A stretch of 33,701 nucleotides of DNA, from assembly GCA_049975505.1 (NCBI GenBank), contig JBNGCY010000019.1, positions 1 through 33,701 of the forward strand. The letters run 5' to 3'. Numbering within the stretch: position 1 is the stretch's first letter; each line of letters starts with the position of its first letter. Below are positions 15,671 to 24,363 of this stretch, piece after piece. The stretch comes from JAIVHC01 sp049975505. Its GTDB lineage: Bacteria > Desulfobacterota > Desulfuromonadia > Desulfuromonadales > Desulfuromonadaceae. The notes beneath the pieces are model-generated. The model ran no database searches. It saw nothing but the letters and a program-made list of their open reading frames with translations, and was not told the origin of the DNA. Both the position numbers and the translations under genes were made by a program.

Positions 15671-16141
15671 ATGGCAGGAAAAACACGCAAGCGCTTTGGA
15701 GAGGTATTACTTGAAGCGGGGATTATTTCCCGGAAACAGCTTGAAGAAGCCCTGAACGCTCAGAAGGGCACGCGCAAAAGCCTGGGTAAAATTCTTGAAG
15801 AACAAAAAGTTATAGGGCAAAAGGACATTGCCGCAACCCTGGCGCGTCAGTTCGGGTTCAAAACCGTGCGTAACATTGCCCAGCACAAATTCCCCGCTTC
15901 CATCCTTGAGCTTATTGACAGTCAGAAGGCTCTGGAGAAACAGATCTTTCCTCTGAAAGTGGAGGACAAGAAACTCTATCTGGCCGTGGTAAATCCCCTG
16001 GATATTGAAACTCTGGACACCCTGTCGTTTGCCACTGGTATGCATATCGTCCCCATTGTCACAACCCCGGATGAAATTCACGCCGCTGTCAACATCCATT
16101 ATCTTAACACTCTCACAGAAAAATATGACGAAAAGCACTAG
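15671..16141 (+). CDS. Stand-alone MshEN / GspE N-terminal domain protein
   Basis: The 156-residue product is an MshEN (T2SSE_N) domain: RKRFGEVLLEAGIISRKQLEEALNAQKGTRKSLGKILEEQKVI followed by a second half with IDSQKALEKQIFPLKVEDKKLYLAVVNPLDIETLDTL. The family normally forms the N-terminus of type II secretion or type IV pilus ATPases, and in some cases binds c-di-GMP; here no ATPase domain follows. A GGAG site lies 11 bases before the ATG. The stop is TAG at 16139-16141, and the same frame continues directly into a receiver-like domain. The protein may originally have been an MshEN-receiver fusion. Confidence 0.8.
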   Translation: MAGKTRKRFGEVLLEAGIISRKQLEEALNAQKGTRKSLGKILEEQKVIGQKDIAATLARQFGFKTVRNIAQHKFPASILELIDSQKALEKQIFPLKVEDKKLYLAVVNPLDIETLDTLSFATGMHIVPIVTTPDEIHAAVNIHYLNTLTEKYDEKH

Positions 16142-16168
16142 CGTATCCTCGTACTTGACACTCCCCAG

Positions 16169-16516
16169 ATGGTACACCTGACTTCAGGACTTCTGCGTGA
16201 TACAGGCTACAGCGTCACCTTTTCCAGCAGCGCCGGTGATGCCTTGAGGCTGTGTTCCACCACCAAGCCCCATCTGATTGTCGCCGAAACCCAGATTCCG
16301 GAACTGGATATCACACGTTTTTATAATGCCTTAAAGCAACACGCCAGCACCCAAAACTCTGCCCTGATCGGTCTTTCGTTCCGCGCCACCGCAGCGGAAG
16401 AGGCCAGGCTCCTGGATATGGGGTTTATCGATTTCATTGCCAAGCCGGTAAATGCGGTGCGCCTTAACGCCAGAGTACGCCGAGCCCTGCGCCTGCTGTA
16501 TCAGGATGGGCGCTGA
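16169..16516 (+). CDS. Degenerate response-regulator receiver domain, in frame behind a TAG
   Basis: The receiver homology begins right after the TAG that ends the MshEN gene (RILVLDTPQMVHLTSGLL from 16142). The first usable start, the ATG at 16169, would cut off strand beta-1 and the acidic residue, and no ribosome site precedes it. The phosphoacceptor Asp is replaced by Glu (LIVAETQIPELD, codon 16286-16288). Only one of the two usual acidic residues is present (LVLD). The conserved Ser (IGLSF) and Lys (FIAKPV) remain. It is therefore a pseudo-receiver, and either the downstream half of an MshEN-receiver fusion interrupted by a nonsense codon or a product made by read-through. Its end overlaps the convergent radical SAM gene by 16 bases. 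Confidence 0.55.
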   Translation: MVHLTSGLLRDTGYSVTFSSSAGDALRLCSTTKPHLIVAETQIPELDITRFYNALKQHASTQNSALIGLSFRATAAEEARLLDMGFIDFIAKPVNAVRLNARVRRALRLLYQDGR

Positions 16517-18336
16517 ACCAGGAGGCCGTCTCCTCTCGCGTCCCGGATCCATGCAGATACTCCTCCGGATTCCGCATCTTCCAACGCAGATATTCCCCAT
16601 CCGGATTCGGCCGAAAATACACATCGTCGCGCCACTTCATGCGGCAGCTGTATACATATAACTTCATTGTCAGCAGTCCGGTAAAATATGGCACTGCATT
16701 TTTCCATCGGGTTGAGAAAGACAAATTCAACCAGATCATCAATCGCGGCATTGTGGTAGAATTCGACAGGGTAGGAAAACTCCGCTATTCGGGTACCAGG
16801 AGCAAAATGCCAGACCACAGGATTTTTTTCTCCTCCGGTGTTGGCGCTTAAACATTTGGATACTGGTGCTGTCAGCAGGGTTTCGGAGTAGTGATAGTGG
16901 TAGCGGATAATATCCTGCACTGCGGGAAGGAGATTTTCAAAGCCGATGTGGGTAAAATATGAGGTTATAAACTCCAGCTGGAGACGCTGAGCCTGCTCCA
17001 CTCCCCAATCGGGTATCGGGGCAGAAGCACTGATGTGGCCTTCCTGTTCCAGCCAGGTTCCAAGTTGCTCGAGAAATTCCACTCCACTCAGATTGATGCT
17101 GCTGCAGAGCAGACCAAAATACGCCACGGCGCGGCCGGTATTGTAGAACAGATTAAGGGCGCCGGCGAGAACAGCAGCGCATCTGATCTCCTCCCGGGGC
17201 ATGCTCGATGTGGAGGTAACCGTATATGGCGGCTTATCCATGGCATTTATACCAAATACGCTGCGCTGCTGTTCGAGCGCTGTACCCGGAAGTAATGCGA
17301 GGGGAAACATCTCTATATGATTTGGATAAAAACCCAGAGCGACGTCAAGGCTTACACGCAGCCCGGAGTAGGTATCTTTGGGAAGAGCATAAATGAGATC
17401 TATTCCGTAGGTCACTCCATGCTGATAGAGCTCGGACAACCCGGATTCAAAACGCTCCTGATCAAGGGTTCTGTTTACGTTTTTGAGTACGTCTGCATGC
17501 ACCGACTGAAGCCCGACCTGGACTGAACACGGAAGCTGTGTGAGTAATTGCGCCGTCTCGGAATCGATGTGTTCCGCCTTCGCCTCCAGGTGATAGTGCA
17601 GCTGCGGGGCATAAGCAAGAAACAGACGCAGCAGGGCTTTGCCCCTGCTCGCAGGGACATTAAAGCTCGAATCAAGCACCCATACCTGCTCAACCCCGCT
17701 GGAGGCAAAGAGCTTGAGCTCCTCCTGCAGGCGTGCGTGCGGAATTTCAACTACACTGCGGCTTCCCCCCGCATCGAAACAGTAGGCACAGCGAAACGGG
17801 CAGCCACGTGCGGTCTCAAGCAAAACACCGCGCCCGGGTTCGAGAATTCCAGTCAACCACGGAGATACAGGCAACTCCGGATGGGCTTCACTCCACACCC
17901 GGATCGGGCTCTGACGCTCAAATGTCCCGTGCATAACCTGATCAACGAGGCGACGGAACATGGATTCTGCGTATCCCTGGATCACTACATCGAATACGCG
18001 CGTGAACTCGTGGCAAGTGTGGATACAGCCTGAAACTTCCGGACCTCCGCCGACAAATACCGTATCCGGGAGCACCTTTCTGAGCTCAAGGGCGAGTTCC
18101 AGAAGGCGGATGCGGTTCCACACATACAGACTGAAGCCGATAAGCCGCGGCTGCAGAGCCGATAGAGCGGCACATACCGCTTCTTTATCGAAATCCGGAG
18201 GTAAATTGAGAATTTCACTCTGACAAAAAGAGGGGAGAGAGGCACACACCGAAGCAGCTCCCAGGGGGTCGGCCTGGAGGATACTTCCGGTATGACAGGC
18301 TATTACTGCAACGTCTGCGTTTGTCGTGGCAGTCAT
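16501..18336 (-). CDS. B12-binding-fold radical SAM protein (DUF4080-like)
   Basis: This 611-residue protein has an N-terminal Rossmann-like cobalamin-type domain (about 5-140: LIGFSLYVWNRIRLLELALELRKVLPDTVFVGGGPEVSG). A radical SAM core (about 165-370) follows with the cluster motif CPFRCAYC in ARGCPFRCAYCFDAGGSR. The C-terminal 230 residues have no motif I can name, but resemble the DUF4080-type extension. The DxHxxG cobalamin motif is not visible, as is common in this subgroup, so B12 binding is unproven. The reaction is unknown. The ATG overlaps the stop of the upstream gene (ATGA), so the two are coupled. A few related proteins are annotated as modifiers of tRNA or lipids, but nothing here supports either. 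Confidence 0.85.
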   Translation of the reverse strand: MTATTNADVAVIACHTGSILQADPLGAASVCASLPSFCQSEILNLPPDFDKEAVCAALSALQPRLIGFSLYVWNRIRLLELALELRKVLPDTVFVGGGPEVSGCIHTCHEFTRVFDVVIQGYAESMFRRLVDQVMHGTFERQSPIRVWSEAHPELPVSPWLTGILEPGRGVLLETARGCPFRCAYCFDAGGSRSVVEIPHARLQEELKLFASSGVEQVWVLDSSFNVPASRGKALLRLFLAYAPQLHYHLEAKAEHIDSETAQLLTQLPCSVQVGLQSVHADVLKNVNRTLDQERFESGLSELYQHGVTYGIDLIYALPKDTYSGLRVSLDVALGFYPNHIEMFPLALLPGTALEQQRSVFGINAMDKPPYTVTSTSSMPREEIRCAAVLAGALNLFYNTGRAVAYFGLLCSSINLSGVEFLEQLGTWLEQEGHISASAPIPDWGVEQAQRLQLEFITSYFTHIGFENLLPAVQDIIRYHYHYSETLLTAPVSKCLSANTGGEKNPVVWHFAPGTRIAEFSYPVEFYHNAAIDDLVEFVFLNPMEKCSAIFYRTADNEVICIQLPHEVARRCVFSAESGWGISALEDAESGGVSAWIRDARGDGLLVQRPS

Positions 18337-18887
18337 CGTTTCAGCCGGGCTTTGATTTTAGGACTGCCGTTCTCGTTGACCACATCAAAACTGCACTGGA
18401 CATTGCCGTAGCGCTGGCGGATGATCTCTTCCTTGGTGCGCAGAAAGGTTTTCATACTATTAATGCCGTCGATGGAGGCGGGAACCCTGCACTCCATACA
18501 CAGACGGAGATATTCCTGATACAGTTGGTTCGGATCGGTTGATGCCGGAGCTGTACTTGTTCTGCTGTTTTGTTGAGGTCTCAAAGAGGAAATTTTCTGG
18601 GTATGGCGCGGGAAGCGTCCTTCATCCATCTGGCGTTGAATTCTCTCCCACATCCCTTTATAGGAGTGGAAACTGCTGGAGAGATTCTGGAGCCGGTAAC
18701 GCAGTTCCGTCTGAACAATTTTCCTGCGCCCGAGAAGGCGCAGCTGACGTTCCAGATCATCTCTGGCTTTGATAGGCGCGATCTTTTCAACTCCGGCAAA
18801 ATACTGTTCATACTGAACCCGTAGCTCCTTGAGCATCTTTTCCACCTCATCGAGCTGGCGTGAAATGTGCTGACGTTCATTTTTCAT
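18333..18887 (-). CDS. MXAN_5187-type coiled-coil protein
   Basis: From the ATG at 18887 (AAGGTG 8-9 bases upstream) the product is 184 residues. The frame continues 5' without a good start. The N-terminal half is a charged helix (EVEKMLKELRVQYEQYFAGVEKIAP, then LERQLRLLGRRKIVQTELRYRLQNLSSSFHSYKGMWERIQRQMDEGR), a pattern I associate with the MXAN_5187 C-terminal domain. The C-terminal half (YQEYLRLCMECRVPASIDGINSMKTFLRTKEEIIRQRYG) is a second conserved block. No signal or membrane segment is present. Its function is unknown. Coupling to the radical SAM gene by an ATGA overlap suggests they act together. The family assignment is from memory and moderately sure. Confidence 0.72.
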   Translation of the reverse strand: MKNERQHISRQLDEVEKMLKELRVQYEQYFAGVEKIAPIKARDDLERQLRLLGRRKIVQTELRYRLQNLSSSFHSYKGMWERIQRQMDEGRFPRHTQKISSLRPQQNSRTSTAPASTDPNQLYQEYLRLCMECRVPASIDGINSMKTFLRTKEEIIRQRYGNVQCSFDVVNENGSPKIKARLKR

Positions 18888-18912
18888 ACCGGGAGCACCT
18901 TCGGCGTTGACC

Positions 18913-18960
18913 TTGACTGAGTACCTGATTTCAGTTAGAAGGTGCATTTTAACATATACT
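18913..18960 (+). promoter_or_regulatory. Candidate glmU promoter elements
   Basis: TTGACT (18913-18918) and TAGAAG (18936-18941) are 17 bases apart. A second possible -10, TATACT, lies at 18955-18960 without a good partner. Both sit in the roughly 100-base gap shared with the divergent MXAN_5187-type gene. Which one is used cannot be told. Confidence 0.4.
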
Positions 18961-18974
18961 ACAGGGAAATACGA

Positions 18975-18992
18975 ATGGGGGAATACGAATGA
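18975..18992 (+). other. Five-codon upstream ORF overlapping the glmU start
   Basis: ATG GGG GAA TAC GAA TGA ends with its TGA overlapping the glmU ATG (ATGA). It arises from a 14-base tandem duplication (18964-18977 and 18978-18991, 13 of 14 identical) that copies a ribosome-site-plus-ATG unit. It might couple translation into glmU or be a neutral duplication. Confidence 0.35.
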
Positions 18993-20362
18993 AGAGCGAG
19001 AATCTGGGAGCAATTGTCCTTGCGGCGGGGAAAGGAACCCGCATGCGTTCCAAACATCCGAAAGTGCTTCATCCCATAGCCGGCTACCCCATGGCGGCAT
19101 ACCCGCTTAAGCTGGCCGAAGAACTGGGCAGCACTAAAACCGTTATGGTTATAGGACATGAGGCGGATATGGTTAAGGATGCCTTTGCTTCTTACGGGGT
19201 GGATTTTGTCCACCAGCATGAGCAACTGGGCACCGGTCACGCGGTTCAGGTGGCGTGGGAGGAGTTGCACGATTTCAAGGGCACGGTTTTACTGCTGTGC
19301 GCGGATGTCCCCCTGTTGCAGCGTTCAACCCTGGAGAAACTGGTAGAAACCCACACCTCTTCGAACGCCTGCGTATCGGTTCTCACCGCTGAGGTGGCTG
19401 ATCCTCACGGCTACGGACGTATAGTGCGCGAAAACGGTATGATCCATGCGATTGTCGAGGAAAAAGATGCCAGCGCGGCACAAAAAAAGATACACGAAAT
19501 CAATACCGGAATCTTTGCCCTCGAGGCACCTGCGGTTGCCGCTCTGTTACACCAGCTCGACAATAACAATGCCCAGCAGGAATACTACATTACAGATATT
19601 GTTTCCCTCGCTGCAAAACAGGGACTTAAGGTAAGTTCTGCAGTGCTCGAGGATATAGATGAGAGCATGGGGGTAAATGACCGGATTCAACTTGCGCGCG
19701 CAGCACAACGGATGCGACGGCGTATCAATGAAGCTCTCATGCGCGCCGGGGTAAGTATGGAAGATCCGGACTCCACCTACATTGATGCCGATGTGTGCAT
19801 TGAGGCGGATACCTATATCCAGGCAGGTGTGCACCTGCACGGAACCACACATATCGAAGCAGACTGTATCATTGAAACCGGAAGCGTCATCTGCAACAGC
19901 CACATTGGCGCGCGTTCGCATATCCGCGCGGGGAGCAATATTGAAGGCTCAACCATAGGGCAGCAGTGCAATGTAGGGCCTATGGCACATCTGCGCCCCG
20001 GCACCAACCTGGCAGGATTTAATAAAATCGGAAATTTCGTTGAAACCAAAAAAGCCGATATCGGCCTGCGTTCTCAGGCGAGTCATCTGAGTTATATCGG
20101 CGATGCGGAGCTGGGTGAAGATATCAATATTGGCTGCGGCACTATCACGTGTAATTACGATGGGGTGAATAAGCACAAAACCACCATCGAGGACGGAGTT
20201 TTTGTAGGCAGCGATACCCAGTTTGTCGCCCCGGTAACCATCGGACGCAACAGTCTGATCGGTGCCGGATCCACTATTACGAAGGATGTTCCCCCTGATT
20301 CTCTGGCTCTGGCGCGCGTAGAGCAGAAAAATATTCCCGGATGGAGAAAAAAACATAAATAG
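18989..20362 (+). CDS. glmU: Bifunctional GlmU: N-acetylglucosamine-1-phosphate uridyltransferase / glucosamine-1-phosphate acetyltransferase
   Basis: GlmU makes UDP-N-acetylglucosamine, the precursor of peptidoglycan and lipid A. The 457 residues have normal length and order. The nucleotidyltransferase part (1-230) has LAAGKGTRM (11-19), GTGHAVQVA, LLCADVPLL, GYGRIVRENG and NTGIF. The left-handed beta-helix acetyltransferase part (about 250-457) has hexapeptide repeats, RPGTNL, KKADIG, ASHLSYIGDAELGEDINIGCGTITCNYDG and KHKTTIEDGVFVGSDTQFVAPV. The start ATG follows GGGG, within a duplicated leader. It converges on the TauE/SafE gene with an 11-base gap and no clear terminator. Confidence 0.97.
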   Translation: MKSENLGAIVLAAGKGTRMRSKHPKVLHPIAGYPMAAYPLKLAEELGSTKTVMVIGHEADMVKDAFASYGVDFVHQHEQLGTGHAVQVAWEELHDFKGTVLLLCADVPLLQRSTLEKLVETHTSSNACVSVLTAEVADPHGYGRIVRENGMIHAIVEEKDASAAQKKIHEINTGIFALEAPAVAALLHQLDNNNAQQEYYITDIVSLAAKQGLKVSSAVLEDIDESMGVNDRIQLARAAQRMRRRINEALMRAGVSMEDPDSTYIDADVCIEADTYIQAGVHLHGTTHIEADCIIETGSVICNSHIGARSHIRAGSNIEGSTIGQQCNVGPMAHLRPGTNLAGFNKIGNFVETKKADIGLRSQASHLSYIGDAELGEDINIGCGTITCNYDGVNKHKTTIEDGVFVGSDTQFVAPVTIGRNSLIGAGSTITKDVPPDSLALARVEQKNIPGWRKKHK

Positions 20363-20373
20363 AGCTGAAAATT

Positions 20374-21135
20374 TTAAATCAGGGAGATCAGCACCAGGCG
20401 CAGAGCGAGCAGGGTAAGTACTATTTTCAGAATCCGGGTAAAGCTCTTTTCCGGTATACGCTGGCGCAGGCGGGTGCCGCTCCATGAGCCGGCAAAGACT
20501 GCCACGACAAGGGCGCAGAGGAGTCCTGCATGGGCTGAAAAAGGGAATCCGACAGCAGTAAAGATAAGGATTTTTATTGCGCTGACTCCGGTCATCATAA
20601 TGGCGGATGTAGCCACAAGCTGATCTCGCCTGAGACGCTGTTGTAGCAGAAACGGGAGGTTCAGAGGTGCGGAAGAGCCTACAAACAGGGTCAGAAAGGA
20701 CTGAATAAAGCCGAGCCCGGCAAAGGCGCCTCTGCCCACACGCCAGCTGAGATGTGACTTCTGCGCTGGATCCGATTCAGTATATTTTCTCCACTGCAGT
20801 CTGTGAGGCGGTATCCATACCATGAGCAGAACAAAGATACCCAGGGGCAGGGCGGAAAAACGCATCTCGAACCTGGAATAAACCTCAAGCGCTCCGGGCA
20901 TCCCGAGTAAAACTCCGATTGTAAACGGCAGAGCTACACGCCAGACAATGGAGTGATAGGATAGAGCGGCTCTGCTGAAATTGCTTGCCAGCTGGGTAAC
21001 GGCATGCAGCGGAATCACAATATGCACTGGCATAACCAGGGTCATGGCGGAAATCAGCAGCATCCCACCCCCTGCAGCAGTCACTGCCGTGAGCGCAGAG
21101 GTAAAAAACGCCAACCCGATCAGAATTATTTCCAT
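20374..21135 (-). CDS. TauE/SafE family membrane permease
   Basis: This 253-residue, strongly hydrophobic protein has about seven or eight predicted transmembrane helices and the TauE/SafE layout: N-terminal FFTSALTAVTAAGGGMLLI and a second repeat near residue 133 (GRGAFAGLGFIQSFLTLFVGSSAPLNLPFLL). Related proteins export or import small anions such as sulfite, sulfoacetate or thiosulfate; the substrate here cannot be told. The start ATG is preceded by a modest GGCGGA site. It is monocistronic, convergent with glmU and divergent from the penicillin-binding protein gene. Confidence 0.88.
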   Translation of the reverse strand: MEIILIGLAFFTSALTAVTAAGGGMLLISAMTLVMPVHIVIPLHAVTQLASNFSRAALSYHSIVWRVALPFTIGVLLGMPGALEVYSRFEMRFSALPLGIFVLLMVWIPPHRLQWRKYTESDPAQKSHLSWRVGRGAFAGLGFIQSFLTLFVGSSAPLNLPFLLQQRLRRDQLVATSAIMMTGVSAIKILIFTAVGFPFSAHAGLLCALVVAVFAGSWSGTRLRQRIPEKSFTRILKIVLTLLALRLVLISLI

Positions 21136-21154
21136 GGTTGTATTCCGCCAGTAT

Positions 21155-21184
21155 CTGACAATTTATACCCGCTTCTGCTACAAT
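21155..21184 (+). promoter_or_regulatory. Promoter for the class A penicillin-binding protein gene
   Basis: CTGACA (21155-21160) and TACAAT (21179-21184) are 18 bases apart, each 5/6 to sigma-70 consensus. This implies a leader of about 80 bases before the ATG. Confidence 0.55.
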
Positions 21185-21273
21185 ACGCGCGGTTATCCAT
21201 TATATTCTCCGCAACCAACGTTATCCGTTTATAGGACAGCAGGTGCATCCACCGCACCACTGATAGCATATAT

Positions 21274-23655
21274 ATGATCCTGAAAACAGTTCGCTATTTC
21301 CTTTTAATTCTCCTTGCCGGATTACTTATCGGCTCTTCTGCAGTTGTGGGAGCATACTTTTTTGTCTCTTCCAGCCTGCCCAAACTGGATAAACTGGAAG
21401 ATTACGCACCCCCGGAAGTCACCAGGGTATTCAGCGCAGACGGACATAAGATTGCCGAATTCTACCGTGAACGCAGAATTGTGGTTCCCGTGAACCGCAT
21501 GCCGCAACAGCTGATTCAGGCTTTTGTAGCCGCGGAAGATGCTTCTTTTTTTGAACACCAGGGCCTGGACTTTGTCTCTATCTTCCGTGCGGCGATAAAA
21601 AATATCCGTGCCGGTGGTATTGTCCAGGGTGGCAGTACCATAACCCAGCAGGTGGCTAAAAGTCTGCTCCTCACCCCGGAGCGCAAATTTTCACGCAAAT
21701 TCAAGGAAGCTATTCTGGCGTGGCGGATTGAACAGAATTTTTCCAAACGGGAAATTCTGCATATGTATCTGAATCAGATATATCTGGGGCACGGTGCATA
21801 TGGAGTTCAGGCAGCAGCGGAAAACTACTTTGCCACAGATGTGGAAAATCTCACCCTCGCCCAATCCTCGATGCTTGCGGGGCTTCCTCAGGCCCCCAGT
21901 CGTTATTCACCCTACAGACATTTTGAACGCGCGCGTAAACGCCAGTTGTATGTGCTTGAGCGTATGTTATCCAACGGCTTCATAGATAAAGCACAGCTTC
22001 AACAGGCGCGCGAAGAAAAATTGTCTGTTCATCCGCGCAAAAAACATACAGCCGCAGGTACCGGATACTTTACCGAGCAGGTCAGACGTTATCTGGAGCA
22101 TGAATTTGGTGAAGATTATCTGTATAGCGCCGGGATGGATGTCCACACCACGATAAATCTGGAGATGCAGCAGGAGGCCCAGAGCGCAGTACGCAAAAAT
22201 CTGCAGGCACACGAACGCCGCCGTGGTCTCAGAATGCCGGAGCGCGTTGTTTCTCCGGAAACATCCGAGCAGGTGTTTGAAGATGTCCCGGAAAAACTGG
22301 AAAAGGGGGAAATATACCCTGCTGTTTTAACTTCCGTAGATCCCAGCGGGAATCTGGAAGTTCGGTACGGCAACCACCGTGGAATTATCCCGCGCTCGAG
22401 TATGAAATGGGCGGAACCATTCAGGATAATTACGTATCCAGAATACAGAACTTCCAAGGGCAATCCCGAAGAGGGGGAAAAACAGCTGCCCGTTGGTTCT
22501 GTGATTTATGTAAAGGTAAATGATACCCAATCACAACCCTTTGATGCGGAATATTTTCAGTATCCAGAAGCCCAGGGTGCGCTTCTGGCCATGGATCCGC
22601 ATACCGGGCGGATACGCGCCATGGTCGGTGGATATGATTTTGCTACAAGTCAGTTCAATCGGGTACTGCAGGCGCACCGACAGCCGGGATCCGCAATAAA
22701 ACCTCTTATCTATGCCGCAGCACTCGATAAAGGCTTTACCCCAGCATCAATTATTATTGATACACCGTTGATTTATGAAGATACGGACGAAGAGGGCGAA
22801 AAAGTAAAATGGAAACCGGATAATTACAGCAACAGATTCTATGGTGCCACTACTCTGCGTGAGGCATTGAATAAATCATACAATATTATTTCGATTAAAC
22901 TCTTAAAGGAAATTGGTATTCGCTATGCAGCCAACTATATGCATAAGCTGGGGATAGAATCGGATATCAATATGGATTTGAGTATGGCTCTGGGTACCAG
23001 CACCCTGACACCGCTGGAACTGGCTACGGCATATTCGGTATTTGCCAATGGCGGTATCCGCATTACTCCATCGTATATTGACAAAATCTACGACAGACAC
23101 GGAAAAATTCTTAAATCTTCAGATCCAGCGGATTTCCCTACAGGACCTAAAGAGGGTCAGGAATTGATTGCTCCTGAGCGAAACCGGGTCATGTCGAAAG
23201 AAACCGCGGCTCTGATAACCAACATGCTGGAATCGGTGGTTCAAAATGGAACCGGATGGCGCGCCAAAGCCCTGAATCGTCCCGCTGCGGGGAAAACCGG
23301 AACCACGGACAATCTGCATGATGCATGGTTTGTAGGATATATTCCCCAGCTGGTTACTGTATCGTGGGTAGGCTACGATCAGCAGCGCCCGCTGGGGCGG
23401 CAGGAAACCGGATCCAAAGCTGCGGCCCCGGCCTGGGTCGATTTCATGCAACAGGCATGTGAAAACATGGAAAAGCGCAACTTCTATATTCCCGACAGCA
23501 TGGAATTTCATCCTGTCGATCCCCAAACGGGGCTGTTAGTACCGGAAGACAGCCAGGACATGCGCATCGAGATGTTCGTACCCGGAACTGCGCCGGACAG
23601 CTATACCATTGATGAAAAAAAGAACGAGGCCAGGGATTTCTTTCGTCTGAATTAA
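21274..23655 (+). CDS. mrcA: Class A penicillin-binding protein (PBP1A type)
   Basis: This bifunctional enzyme polymerises and cross-links peptidoglycan at the inner membrane, facing the periplasm. The 793 residues start with one membrane anchor (about 8-31). The GT51 glycosyltransferase domain (about 50-225) has the catalytic Glu88 (AAEDASFFEHQG) and GGSTITQQVAKSL. An OB-like insert (about 315-430) follows. The transpeptidase domain (about 435-730) has SAIK (Ser473, Lys476), SYN (535-537) and KTGT (674-677), all intact. The gene was called PBP1A by the MPQQ..AFVAAED context and domain order; ponA or mrcA are equivalent names. The ribosome site before the ATG is weak, which is odd for an otherwise well-formed gene. 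It converges on nth with a 4-base gap. Confidence 0.94.
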   Translation: MILKTVRYFLLILLAGLLIGSSAVVGAYFFVSSSLPKLDKLEDYAPPEVTRVFSADGHKIAEFYRERRIVVPVNRMPQQLIQAFVAAEDASFFEHQGLDFVSIFRAAIKNIRAGGIVQGGSTITQQVAKSLLLTPERKFSRKFKEAILAWRIEQNFSKREILHMYLNQIYLGHGAYGVQAAAENYFATDVENLTLAQSSMLAGLPQAPSRYSPYRHFERARKRQLYVLERMLSNGFIDKAQLQQAREEKLSVHPRKKHTAAGTGYFTEQVRRYLEHEFGEDYLYSAGMDVHTTINLEMQQEAQSAVRKNLQAHERRRGLRMPERVVSPETSEQVFEDVPEKLEKGEIYPAVLTSVDPSGNLEVRYGNHRGIIPRSSMKWAEPFRIITYPEYRTSKGNPEEGEKQLPVGSVIYVKVNDTQSQPFDAEYFQYPEAQGALLAMDPHTGRIRAMVGGYDFATSQFNRVLQAHRQPGSAIKPLIYAAALDKGFTPASIIIDTPLIYEDTDEEGEKVKWKPDNYSNRFYGATTLREALNKSYNIISIKLLKEIGIRYAANYMHKLGIESDINMDLSMALGTSTLTPLELATAYSVFANGGIRITPSYIDKIYDRHGKILKSSDPADFPTGPKEGQELIAPERNRVMSKETAALITNMLESVVQNGTGWRAKALNRPAAGKTGTTDNLHDAWFVGYIPQLVTVSWVGYDQQRPLGRQETGSKAAAPAWVDFMQQACENMEKRNFYIPDSMEFHPVDPQTGLLVPEDSQDMRIEMFVPGTAPDSYTIDEKKNEARDFFRLN

Positions 23656-23659
23656 CCCA

Positions 23660-24286
23660 TTACAGGCGCTGCATACATATATCCTCCAGAACACATCCAC
23701 TGCATTGCGGCGAACGCGCCTTGCATACTGCTCGCCCGTGGTAGATAAATAGATGGGACAGCATCGCCCAGCAATCAGGCTCAACCAGAGCACACAGATC
23801 CTGTTCTACTGCCTGAGGATCCGTATTCCGGGTAAGACCTAAACGCCTGCTTACCCGCTTAACGTGGGTATCCACGGCAAAACCCGGGATATTAAAGGCA
23901 TTGCTTAACACCACATTTGCCGTTTTGCGTCCCACCCCGGGAAGGGAAACCAGTTCCTGCATATCTACAGGAACTCTGCCTGAATAGGAATCTACTATGC
24001 GCTGCGCTGTTTCAATAATACGCGCGGCCTTGGTTTTATAGCACCCGATGGGGCGGATAATCTCTTCAATGCGCGCCTGTGCTTCCGGAGTGTAATTGTG
24101 CGGGTGGGGATATTCCCTGAACAGGGTTCTGGTTACCTTGTTTACCCGGATATCGGTAGTCTGCGCGGATAGAATAGTAGCTATCAGGAGTTCAAACGGT
24201 GAGGAATAATCAAGGGAGCATTTAGCGTCCGGATAGTGGGCGCGCAGCCGATGGAGACATGCGGTCGCTCTTTCTTTACGGGTCAT
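23660..24286 (-). CDS. nth: Endonuclease III (DNA glycosylase/AP lyase)
   Basis: Nth removes oxidised pyrimidines and cleaves abasic sites. The 208 residues are of family length. The helix-hairpin-helix LPGVGRKTANVVLSNAF carries the catalytic Lys, and FAVDTHVKRVSRRLGL carries the catalytic Asp. The C-terminal CKARSPQCSGCVLEDIC gives the C-x6-C-x2-C-x5-C 4Fe-4S ligands. The nearest ribosome-site-like AAAGGG is about 17 bases upstream, so initiation looks weak. A promoter and a perfect DnaA box lie upstream. Confidence 0.96.
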   Translation of the reverse strand: MTRKERATACLHRLRAHYPDAKCSLDYSSPFELLIATILSAQTTDIRVNKVTRTLFREYPHPHNYTPEAQARIEEIIRPIGCYKTKAARIIETAQRIVDSYSGRVPVDMQELVSLPGVGRKTANVVLSNAFNIPGFAVDTHVKRVSRRLGLTRNTDPQAVEQDLCALVEPDCWAMLSHLFIYHGRAVCKARSPQCSGCVLEDICMQRL

Positions 24287-24321
24287 GACGATATGGCTTT
24301 TTACCCTTTCTCAGAAGGTTA

Positions 24322-24349
24322 CATATACCTGTACAAAATCAGTTATCAA
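24322..24349 (-). promoter_or_regulatory. Candidate nth promoter
   Basis: On the minus strand TTGATA (24344-24349) and TATATG (24322-24327) are 16 bases apart and about 36 bases before the nth start. This is a moderate match. Confidence 0.4.
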
Positions 24350-24363
24350 TACAATTAACAGAG

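Noticed and set aside
20363..20373. Possible bidirectional terminator between glmU and the TauE/SafE gene
   Set aside because: The 11-base gap has no inverted repeat, and none was seen at the adjacent gene ends.
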